Part shown: in pieces, positions 5,290-11,645 of the stretch
Numbering within the stretch: the stretch's first letter is position 1
How the letters are laid out: each line of letters starts with the position of its first letter
Assembly: GCA_964625275.1 (NCBI GenBank)
Contig: CAZVBH010000061.1
Location: 1 to 13,551, forward strand
Length of the DNA: 13,551 nt
Reading direction: 5' to 3'
Origin: UBA3775 sp964625275
GTDB taxonomy: Bacteria > Bacillota > Clostridia > Lachnospirales > Lachnospiraceae
The notes under the pieces: model-generated
Seen by the model: only the letters and a program-made list of their open reading frames with translations
Database searches by the model: none
What the model was told of the DNA's origin: nothing
Made by a program: the position numbers and the translations under genes

Positions 5290-5785
5290 AAATCCCTAAC
5301 TCAGGCTTCCTTATAGTGAATATTAAAAAGCATATTCCTAAAACTGCTACAAGTACAGTACAAACCCAGGCATACTTTTTAAGTATGCCGCTTACTGTAA
5401 TCTTTCTTGCAACATAAAATGCAACCAGAACACTAATGACAAAGGTAGCAATGTCAAGCGCAAGGAGATTATATCCGAGGATTCCACTATAAGTATAAAA
5501 CAGAACCGGGATTAGAAAAGTTCCGACAATAATCCCCGTAAACAAGCCTGAAGCTAGCTCTGATCTATAATTATTTAATTTTAAAATCGGAAATATCGAA
5601 TAGAGCAGCATTGGAAAAAATATCAGCTTCATGTGTTCCCAGGTAGATTCATCTATTGGAGTAAAAAGTCCAACCAGAATACAGCTTCCGCTCCATTCAT
5701 AAAAGAAATGAGCAAGTGTACCCAAAATCAATACAAAAATCAATCCGGTATAAAAATAAACTTTAATAGATTTTAAATATATCAA
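5270..5785 (-). CDS. DUF6512-type integral membrane protein
   Basis: A 171-residue protein with about five hydrophobic segments (residues roughly 9-27, 54-68, 80-99, 102-123 and 138-157). The conserved-looking block between the first two segments, LAHFFYEWSG followed by GLFTPIDESTWEHMKL, is what I recall from the DUF6512 family of small membrane proteins in Clostridia. The function is unknown. The start is TTG at 5785 with GAGGTG 5 nt upstream; no in-frame ATG is nearby. The length is normal for the family and the gene appears intact. It converges with ATPase copy 2. A truncated relative of its C-terminus stands in the matching place after ATPase copy 1. Confidence 0.75.
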   Translation of the reverse strand: MIYLKSIKVYFYTGLIFVLILGTLAHFFYEWSGSCILVGLFTPIDESTWEHMKLIFFPMLLYSIFPILKLNNYRSELASGLFTGIIVGTFLIPVLFYTYSGILGYNLLALDIATFVISVLVAFYVARKITVSGILKKYAWVCTVLVAVLGICFLIFTIRKPELGIFSVKGV

Positions 5786-5857
5786 CTCATCACCTCATCT
5801 GCTAATCCTATTTGTAGAATCAGCTATCCAAGGTTATTATATGTATGAATATTCAAA

Positions 5858-5884
5858 ATTATTCCTTACTTTATAAGGAATAAT
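5858..5884. other. Perfect 11-bp hairpin upstream of the DUF6512 gene
   Basis: ATTATTCCTTA at 5858-5868 and TAAGGAATAAT at 5874-5884 enclose a CTTTA loop. It lies about 75 bp upstream of the DUF6512 start, next to the dispersed repeat. It could be an operator or part of that repeat. No T run suitable for termination of a nearby gene is seen. Confidence 0.5.
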
Positions 5885-5956
5885 CAAAGTGGATATTTAT
5901 CAAAGCGGATATTCCGGGTCCGCTTCGCTACTTGCTCATAACCTTAAAGCCACTTC
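5885..5956 (-). repeat. Dispersed intergenic element, copy I
   Basis: Read on the minus strand, it begins GAAGTGGCTTTAAGGTTA and continues TGAGCAA, then a GCGGA/TCCGC pair and two direct repeats of AATATC[CG]-type sequence (plus-strand CAAAGTGGATATT at 5885 and CAAAGCGGATATT at 5901, 16 bp apart). The first 25 bases recur at 11563-11588 with one inserted A. It is noncoding. Confidence 0.65.
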
Positions 5957-5995
5957 AGAAAAGACTGAAATTCACGTGTGAATAAGGACGGAAAA

Positions 5996-6040
5996 CCACT
6001 TAAACATTGGCGCTTTGCACCTATGTTTAAGTGGTTTTTT
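5996..6040 (-). terminator. Terminator of the nucleotide-sugar operon
   Basis: A 12-bp perfect stem, CCACTTAAACAT at 5996-6007 with ATGTTTAAGTGG at 6023-6034, just past the epimerase stop. It is flanked by A and T runs on both sides, with six T on the plus strand and four T on the minus strand. Confidence 0.85.
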
Positions 6041-6041
6041 G

Positions 6042-7127
6042 TCAGATTTTATAAAATTCTTTATACCACTCGGCAAATTTTCTAAGCCCCAATCTTAGAG
6101 GTGTGTCCGGCTTAAAACCATAGTCTCTTTCCAGTGGGGTAGTATCAGCGAATGTGACAGGTACATCACCGGGTTGCATAGGCACCAGCTCTTTATGAGC
6201 TTCAAAATCATAATCCTTTGGCAGTACACCTGCACTAATCAGCTCCTGACTAAGGATGTCTACGAAGTCAAGAAGGTTTTCAGGATTACTGTTACCAATA
6301 TTGTAAACAGCATAAGGTGGGATAGGCAGTCCGTCCTCGCCCATCTTTTTCTCTGGGGCACCTTGCATTACTCGCTTGACGCCTTCAACAATATCATCAA
6401 CGAAGGTAAAATCTCTCTTACAGTTACCATAATTAAAAATTTGAATTTTCTGACCTTTAATAAGCTTATTTGTGAAGCCAAAGTATGCCATGTCAGGTCT
6501 GCCCGCAGGACCATAAACAGTAAAAAATCTAAGGCCTGTTGAAGGAATATTGTAGAGCTTTGAGTAGGCATGTGCCATGAGCTCGTTACTCTTTTTTGTC
6601 GCTGCATATAAAGATACAGGATTGTCTACCTTGTCATCTGTGCTGTATGGGACCTTTTTGTTTGAACCATAAACAGAAGAGGAGGAAGCATATACAAGAT
6701 GCTCAACACCTTTTTCACCATTATCATAAGAATGTCGACAGGCCTCGAGTATATTGTAAAAGCCAATCAGATTAGACTGAATATAAGCATCCGGATTAGT
6801 GATAGAATATCTGACTCCGGCCTGGGCTGCAAGATTAACTACGACATCAGGCTTATGCTCGTTAAATATTTTATCAATCAGAGACTTGTCTGCGATATCT
6901 CCACGATAGAATTTATAGCTGCTGTCGCTGTGAGCTAACAGGCATTTATCAATTTCAGTCAGTCTCCATTCCTTGATACTGACATCATAGTAATCATTCA
7001 TGTTATCAATACCTATGATTGTCAGTGGTGATAAAGAGGAGAGAAGCTCTAAGACAAGATTGCTTCCAATAAAGCCTGCCGAGCCGGTTACTAATATTGT
7101 CTTATTTTTTAAATCAATTTTCTGCAT
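6042..7127 (-). CDS. UDP-glucuronate 4-epimerase (NAD-dependent, SDR family)
   Basis: A 361-residue extended short-chain dehydrogenase. The NAD-binding TGSAGFIG is at residues 14-21 (G15, G18, G21). NLAAQAGVRYS is at 98-108, SSSVYG at 149-154, and the catalytic pair lies in YAATK (Tyr174, Lys178). DNMNDYYD near residue 41 and YGPAGRPDMA near 205 are signatures I associate with the CapI/GAE-type UDP-glucuronate 4-epimerases rather than with GalE. The enzyme would interconvert UDP-glucuronate and UDP-galacturonate in the cytoplasm. It starts 9 bp after the stop of the dehydrogenase gene, and its site AAGGAG overlaps that stop, so the two are cotranscribed and probably translationally coupled. 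The dehydrogenase makes its substrate. The length is slightly above the usual 330-340 residues. Confidence 0.88.
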   Translation of the reverse strand: MQKIDLKNKTILVTGSAGFIGSNLVLELLSSLSPLTIIGIDNMNDYYDVSIKEWRLTEIDKCLLAHSDSSYKFYRGDIADKSLIDKIFNEHKPDVVVNLAAQAGVRYSITNPDAYIQSNLIGFYNILEACRHSYDNGEKGVEHLVYASSSSVYGSNKKVPYSTDDKVDNPVSLYAATKKSNELMAHAYSKLYNIPSTGLRFFTVYGPAGRPDMAYFGFTNKLIKGQKIQIFNYGNCKRDFTFVDDIVEGVKRVMQGAPEKKMGEDGLPIPPYAVYNIGNSNPENLLDFVDILSQELISAGVLPKDYDFEAHKELVPMQPGDVPVTFADTTPLERDYGFKPDTPLRLGLRKFAEWYKEFYKI

Positions 7128-7136
7128 AAAATCTCC

Positions 7137-8621
7137 TTAATCACGCTTGAAAATGTCACGTGTATAAACTTTATCAATTACATCATCCAGGCAGCTGTCA
7201 TAGCGGTTTGCAATAATAGCTCTGCTCATAGCTTTAAATTCATCCAGATTGTTTACAACCTTAGAACCAAAGAAGGTTTCGCCGTCCTTAAGGGTTGGCT
7301 CGTAGATAACGACTGTAGCACCCTTTGCTTTAATTCTCTTCATAACGCCCTGAATTGAAGATTGACGGAAGTTGTCAGAATTTGATTTCATTGTCAGACG
7401 ATAAACGCCAACAACTACATCTCCCTCCTTATCTCTGTTCCAAAGGTCGTTTGCTTCATAGGCTCCGGCAATTTCAAGAACTCTGTCTGCAATAAAGTCC
7501 TTTCTGGTTCTGTTTGATTCAACAATTGCAGACATCATATTTTGAGGTACGTCGGCAAAGTTTGCAAGAAGCTGTTTGGTGTCCTTAGGCAGGCAATAGC
7601 CACCGTAGCCAAATGAAGGATTATTGTAATGGGTTCCGATACGTGGATCAAGGCAGACACCCTGGATGATTTCCTGTGTATTCAAGCCCTTTGTTTCAGC
7701 GTATGTGTCCAGCTCGTTAAAGTAGGAAACTCGAAGTGCGAGATAGGTATTTGCAAAAAGCTTTACAGCCTCTGCTTCGGTAAATCCCATGAAGAGAGTA
7801 TCGATATTTTTCTTCTCTGCGCCCTGTTGCAAAAGTGCCGCAAAGATATGCGCCTTTTCAGAACTCTCCTCATCACAGCTTACAATAATTCTGCTTGGAT
7901 AAAGGTTGTCATAAAGTGCCTTTGATTCACGCAAAAACTCCGGACTGAAGATAATATTCCTGGTATTATATTTTTTTCTGACGGAAGCAGTGTAACCAAC
8001 AGGGATTGTAGACTTGATTATCATTGTAGCATTTGGATTAATTGCCAAAACAGTTTCAATAACATTTTCTACGGCTGAGCAGTCAAAAAAGTTTTTCTTG
8101 CTGTCATAATTGGTTGGTGCAGCGATAATGACGAAATCTGCATTTTTATATGCTGACTCTGCATCAAGTGTTGCATGAAGCTCAAGCTTTTTATTTGCAA
8201 GATACATTTCAATATAATCATCCTGAATAGGGGATTTCTTCTTATTAATAAGGTCAACCTTCTCGGGAATAATATCTACAGCGGTAACATGATTGTGCTG
8301 AGAGAGAAGAACTGCGAGGGAGAGACCAACATAGCCCGTTCCTGCGACAGCAATATTATAGCTTTTAGTGATTGGAGCTTCCTCAGCTGAAGCATTATTT
8401 TCACCAGCTTCATCTACAAAAAGATCTGTAACCTCAAATCCAAGAGTGTGTGCGAGTGCTTGTAATTGCTCGACGGATGGGATGTAGTCACCTTTTTCAA
8501 GTCTTCCAATCATAGCACGATTAATACCGGTTGCCTCAGCAAGAGTAACCTGGGTATATCCTTTAGTTTTTCTTAAGCTTACAACAGTTTCTACAAGCTT
8601 TTGAACTGATAATGTTTTCAT
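7137..8621 (-). CDS. XRE-type HTH domain fused to UDP-glucose 6-dehydrogenase
   Basis: A 494-residue fusion. Residues about 8-66 form an XRE-type helix-turn-helix: YTQVTLAEATGINRAMIGRLEKG is the HTH core and IPSVEQLQALAHTLG the following helices. A linker (about 67-86, rich in Glu, Ala and Asn) leads to a complete nucleotide-sugar dehydrogenase with NAD-binding GTGYVG at 94-99, STIPVGYT at 204-211, EFLRE at 228-232, Lys287 in EAVKLFANTY, and the catalytic Cys343 in FGYGGYCLPKD. It would oxidise UDP-glucose to UDP-glucuronate with NAD, feeding the epimerase downstream. UDP- rather than GDP-sugar specificity is inferred from that neighbour. The ATG at 8621 has GAGGTG 5 nt upstream. The HTH is in frame from this start, so the fusion is real and not a misread junction. 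Operator-like repeats upstream suggest that it represses its own operon, perhaps according to substrate or NAD state. Confidence 0.9.
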   Translation of the reverse strand: MKTLSVQKLVETVVSLRKTKGYTQVTLAEATGINRAMIGRLEKGDYIPSVEQLQALAHTLGFEVTDLFVDEAGENNASAEEAPITKSYNIAVAGTGYVGLSLAVLLSQHNHVTAVDIIPEKVDLINKKKSPIQDDYIEMYLANKKLELHATLDAESAYKNADFVIIAAPTNYDSKKNFFDCSAVENVIETVLAINPNATMIIKSTIPVGYTASVRKKYNTRNIIFSPEFLRESKALYDNLYPSRIIVSCDEESSEKAHIFAALLQQGAEKKNIDTLFMGFTEAEAVKLFANTYLALRVSYFNELDTYAETKGLNTQEIIQGVCLDPRIGTHYNNPSFGYGGYCLPKDTKQLLANFADVPQNMMSAIVESNRTRKDFIADRVLEIAGAYEANDLWNRDKEGDVVVGVYRLTMKSNSDNFRQSSIQGVMKRIKAKGATVVIYEPTLKDGETFFGSKVVNNLDEFKAMSRAIIANRYDSCLDDVIDKVYTRDIFKRD

Positions 8622-8640
8622 AAAATCACCTCGAATGATA

Positions 8641-8826
8641 TTTAAAACAGCATTTTGAAAAAACTATTAAATCTAACTAAATAACTGTTTAAATGTATGA
8701 TACTTAAAACAGTTTCAAAAGTCAATAATGAATTTAAATTTTCATTAAAATAAACTCCATATTAGTTAAATGCAGTTTAAAACAGCATTTGAAATATACA
8801 ATATCCAGTTTTAAACATCATTTCAA
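8641..8826. promoter_or_regulatory. Array of five operator-like motifs upstream of the XRE-dehydrogenase gene
   Basis: Related sites occur at 8641-8660 (TTTAAAACAGCATTTTGAAA), 8683-8695 (reverse strand, CATTTAAACAGTT), 8704-8720 (TTAAAACAGTTTCAAAA), 8775-8794 (TTTAAAACAGCATTTGAAA within it) and 8807-8826 (TTTTAAACATCATTTCAA within it). The fourth sits in a larger palindrome at 8768-8790 built from AAATGC, GTTT, AAAC and GCATTT arms, with single unpaired bases between. One site fills the promoter spacer and one covers the expected +1. An XRE-type dimer is the natural candidate to bind them. The remaining bases up to the terminator at 8882 hold no gene. Confidence 0.7.
8697..8725 (-). promoter_or_regulatory. 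Promoter of the nucleotide-sugar operon
   Basis: On the minus strand, TTGACT (8725-8720) and TATCAT (8702-8697) are 17 bp apart. Transcription should start near 8690, giving a leader of about 70 nt. The spacer is almost exactly the operator-like motif TTTGAAACTGTTTTAAG. Confidence 0.7.
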
Positions 8827-8881
8827 TACTCTGTGTTGTGGGAATCATAAGAAGTAAAAAATAAGATATGTAAGTTTAGTT

Positions 8882-8914
8882 AAAAAGCCTCAACTTTTAA
8901 AGTTGGGGCTTTTT
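8882..8914 (-). terminator. Terminator of the cysteine-rich protein gene
   Basis: A 33-bp near-perfect palindrome: AAAAAGCCTCAACTTT pairs with AAAGTTGGGGCTTTTT, with a single G-T pair. It lies 18 bp past the stop of the gene at 8932-9828 and can act in both directions. Confidence 0.88.
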
Positions 8915-8931
8915 ATTATCACAATAGTTTA

Positions 8932-9828
8932 CTACAACAGTCCCGTTTCTGCATTTTCGCATCCACAACAGCTTTCACTGCAATCCTGTTTAAGGTTTTC
9001 TTCACAGGCAGGTGCTCCAAGATTTAGTGGCCTTATTGCAAGATTAAGCAATTCACCGGCAACAAAATTCAGACATTCGCTGTCCTCTGATGGAATAAGG
9101 CTGCCTTTTGGTGTACTAATTTTACCGGCACTCTGTACACAGTATCCTGCAAAATAAAGACTCTGAAGAATTAATGTCACGCCAACTGTAAGAGTGTCAG
9201 TCGTAACATCAAGTCCCAAAACCTTCGGAATTGCATAAATATTAAGTCCCTGAGTAACAGTATTATCTGTGGACATAAATCCAATGTTATTAAGAGCAAT
9301 TGTCGGATTACCGCTTGTTGCCGAATTGTAAGAAACTCCGTAAGGTGCAAATATCTCAAGGCTTACAGAACTCGGATTTGTTTCCGCATCATATGTTGAA
9401 GAAGTAGTATCTGAAGGCAAATAAACAGCAGAAGCAAAAATTGTACCTAAAGCAGTACAGGAACTGTCATACAGAGTAATTGCAAAATTTGCCGTCAGAT
9501 TGCTAAGTGTCACAAGATAGCAGTTTGGTCTGCCGGATATCCTTGTTATAATGACATTATCAGTGCCATAAGTATATGTCAAATCCAAAATTTGGGCACA
9601 TGCACTAACAGCAGTCGGATACGTTGTAGAAATATCTACGTCTACATCAAAGGAAGTACAAAGATTGATACCAACCTCATCATAAATCAAAGGAGCCTGA
9701 AGACTAAGCTCATTCGGACAGCCACAAATTGGATTTGTACAAACATCAAAGCAGCCGTCCGTCATGTTCTGACACCTGCTGCTTACAATCCTGCATTTGC
9801 CTGTCTTACATGCTTTACAATTAGCCAT
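8932..9828 (-). CDS. Cysteine-rich protein of unknown function
   Basis: A 298-residue protein that I do not recognise. It has cysteine clusters at both ends: Cys4, 7, 12, 19, 26, 30, 35 and 37 at the N-terminus, and Cys275, 283, 287, 288 and 290 at the C-terminus (DCSESCCGC). The middle (about 40-265) is rich in Thr, Ser, Val and Asn with short hydrophobic strands, typical of a beta-sandwich or surface-structure protein, and has a few single cysteines. There is no signal peptide and no transmembrane segment. The start ATG at 9828 has AAAGGAAAT 7 nt upstream. It is a single-gene unit with its own terminator. The layout recalls self-assembling coat or appendage proteins cross-linked by disulfides or metal, but this is only inference; metal binding is another option. 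Confidence 0.6.
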   Translation of the reverse strand: MANCKACKTGKCRIVSSRCQNMTDGCFDVCTNPICGCPNELSLQAPLIYDEVGINLCTSFDVDVDISTTYPTAVSACAQILDLTYTYGTDNVIITRISGRPNCYLVTLSNLTANFAITLYDSSCTALGTIFASAVYLPSDTTSSTYDAETNPSSVSLEIFAPYGVSYNSATSGNPTIALNNIGFMSTDNTVTQGLNIYAIPKVLGLDVTTDTLTVGVTLILQSLYFAGYCVQSAGKISTPKGSLIPSEDSECLNFVAGELLNLAIRPLNLGAPACEENLKQDCSESCCGCENAETGLL

Positions 9829-9934
9829 GAAGCAATTTCCTTTTTTTTACTACATTTTATGTTCTAAACTTCTTAATGTGCCCATATATTTATGAAGGAG
9901 TATAAAGTTTGTTTTTTGGGGATTAAGGTGTAAT

Positions 9935-10372
9935 ATGATTCAATTATATTCAATAAAAGAAAATAACGTCACAAAAGGTAATGGTGGCTTAAGGCCTGAA
10001 GAAGAAACTTCAACCAAAGAAGCAACTAAACATAAAGATAAAACTAAAAATAAAGAGGAAACTTCAAACAAGGTTGAAATTAAAAATGAATTCGAAAATA
10101 AAAATGAAGTTGAGAATAAAATTGATGAGCTTACTCAAAAACATGAGGCATTGGTAGAAGAACTGAAGCAAAAAAATGAATTTTTGTCCCTGCAGTTAAA
10201 ACAGTTAGAGGAAGTCAAAAGGCAGGAAACAAATAAATTTAAAACTATTCTCACTCAAAAATCAGAAACAATTGACAGTATAAAAAAGCAGTATAATGAT
10301 TTGATGGAAGTAGCTGTGCGCTATCGGGAGGATGCAAAAAAATGGCATGATCTTTATAAAGGAAGAGTATAA
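9935..10372 (+). CDS. Short charged coiled-coil protein
   Basis: A 145-residue protein of low complexity at the N-terminus (residues 20-62, rich in Lys, Glu, Asn and Thr, with NK/NE-type imperfect repeats). A predicted coiled coil follows from about residue 60 to 130 (IDELTQKHEALVEELKQKNE and onward, with hydrophobic heptad positions). No signal peptide or membrane segment is seen. The ATG at 9935 has AAGGTG 4 nt upstream. Its stop overlaps the start of the carboxypeptidase gene (TAATG at 10370-10374), so the two are translationally coupled and probably work in the same process, perhaps at the envelope. I do not recognise the family; the codon usage is AT-rich like its neighbour. Confidence 0.7.
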   Translation: MIQLYSIKENNVTKGNGGLRPEEETSTKEATKHKDKTKNKEETSNKVEIKNEFENKNEVENKIDELTQKHEALVEELKQKNEFLSLQLKQLEEVKRQETNKFKTILTQKSETIDSIKKQYNDLMEVAVRYREDAKKWHDLYKGRV

Positions 10373-11514
10373 TGAAAAGTCCTTTTTATAAAATCAAGCT
10401 CTCATTTATTGCTATTATTATATTTTTTGTAATTATTAATAGCTCCTGCTCTAATAGTCAAAAAGCAGACAGCCATATATATAATTATGACAGATATTTT
10501 GCAAAAGTCATATATAACCCTGAGCCGTTATTCTCGAATTCATTATCGAATGAAATATCTATGATTTCTAAAAATTATGCGATAATAGATTATAGAGATA
10601 ATCATCTTCTTTTAGGAAATAATGAAAATGTTCAAATGCCAATTGCTAGCACTACTAAAATTCTTACTGCTATTATCGCAATTGAGAGCGAAATGACAGA
10701 TGAAATTGTAAAAGTAAGCTCATATGCAGCTTCAATGCCAAAGGTAAAGCTGGGGATTGTTGAAGGCGAAGAGTATTATATGAGAGATTTGATTTATGCA
10801 ATGATGCTTTGCAGCTATAATGATGTTTCGGTAGCAATTGCAGAAAAAATAGCCGGAAGTACTGAAGCCTTTAGTCAGCTTATGAATGATAAGGCAGCCG
10901 AAATAGGTGCACTTAATTCATCTTTCGTTACTCCAAACGGGCTTGATGCTGACGGACACTATTCAACTGCTTATGATATGGCACTGATTTCTTCATATGC
11001 CATGAAAAATGCATTATTTAGAGAGATTGTCTCAACAGCACAATATTCCTTTAACGAAATCACTAGATCAAAATCCTTCATTATTTCTAATATAAATAAA
11101 TATCTGTATACTGAAAATGGAATTGGTATAAAAACCGGATTTACATCCAAAGCCGGCTATTGCTTTGTGGGAGCTACAAATTTTGAGAATACAGTACTCA
11201 TAAATACGGTTTTGGCAAGTGGTTGGCCACCTAACAAAAATTATAAATGGCAGGATACTGAAGCCTTATTAGAATTCGTAAAGGCCAATTATTCAGAAAA
11301 AGATTTAGATATTTCTAAATGGACTGTAAATGATGATTACGAAGTGGAAGAGTATAATCTTTCATATCTGTCGGACGGAACTGAAACTGTGACAGAAATT
11401 TTTCATATACCGCCTGGTTCAAATTTATTGAATGATTCATTTGAAGCATATATCATTTATGATAATGTAAGAATTAATTTAACTATATCTGAAAAGTCCC
11501 AGCTTCTTAAGTGA
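10372..11514 (+). CDS. D-alanyl-D-alanine carboxypeptidase (peptidase S11, PBP5-like)
   Basis: A 380-residue serine carboxypeptidase that removes the terminal D-alanine from peptidoglycan stem peptides outside the membrane. The active-site motifs are complete: SxxK as Ser93-Thr-Thr-Lys96 in PIASTTKILTA, SxN as Ser148-Tyr-Asn150 in MLCSYND, and KTG at 254-256 in IKTGFTSKAG. TPNGLD at 187-192 is also typical of the family. The N-terminus has a hydrophobic signal segment (residues 9-23) ending in NSSC with Cys26, so it may be a lipoprotein, although the lipobox is not canonical. The C-terminal part from about 310 is a beta-rich extension. There is no clear C-terminal amphipathic anchor, which fits lipid anchoring. 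It starts by overlapping the coiled-coil gene. Confidence 0.88.
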   Translation: MKSPFYKIKLSFIAIIIFFVIINSSCSNSQKADSHIYNYDRYFAKVIYNPEPLFSNSLSNEISMISKNYAIIDYRDNHLLLGNNENVQMPIASTTKILTAIIAIESEMTDEIVKVSSYAASMPKVKLGIVEGEEYYMRDLIYAMMLCSYNDVSVAIAEKIAGSTEAFSQLMNDKAAEIGALNSSFVTPNGLDADGHYSTAYDMALISSYAMKNALFREIVSTAQYSFNEITRSKSFIISNINKYLYTENGIGIKTGFTSKAGYCFVGATNFENTVLINTVLASGWPPNKNYKWQDTEALLEFVKANYSEKDLDISKWTVNDDYEVEEYNLSYLSDGTETVTEIFHIPPGSNLLNDSFEAYIIYDNVRINLTISEKSQLLK

Positions 11515-11523
11515 GGGACTTTT
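11492..11523 (+). terminator. Terminator overlapping the end of the carboxypeptidase gene
   Basis: AAAAGTCCC at 11492-11500 lies inside the coding sequence (residues EKSQ) and pairs with GGGACTTTT at 11515-11523 directly after the TGA stop. The stem therefore contains codons. Confidence 0.8.
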
Positions 11524-11527
11524 CTGC

Positions 11528-11588
11528 ATCAGTAGGAGGCTGGACTCCTACTGATGGGCCACGAAGTGGCTTTAAGGTTAATGAGCAA
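11528..11588 (+). repeat. Dispersed intergenic element, copy II, with hairpins
   Basis: ATCAGTAGGAG at 11528-11538 pairs with CTCCTACTGAT at 11545-11555. GCCAC-GAA-GTGGC at 11558-11570 forms a second hairpin. Bases 11563-11588 match the reverse complement of 5932-5956 with one extra A. The continuation CTTCGATAAGGAT weakly resembles the rest of copy I. Confidence 0.65.
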
Positions 11589-11606
11589 CTTCGATAAGGA
11601 TAATTC

Positions 11607-11638
11607 AAACAGCCCCTAACATATGCCAGGGGCTGTTT
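11607..11638 (-). terminator. Terminator of the long charged-repeat gene
   Basis: AAACAGCCCCT at 11607-11617 pairs perfectly with AGGGGCTGTTT at 11628-11638, 7 bp beyond the stop of the minus-strand gene. It may also stop plus-strand transcripts arriving from the carboxypeptidase gene. Confidence 0.85.
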
Positions 11639-11645
11639 AGAAATT

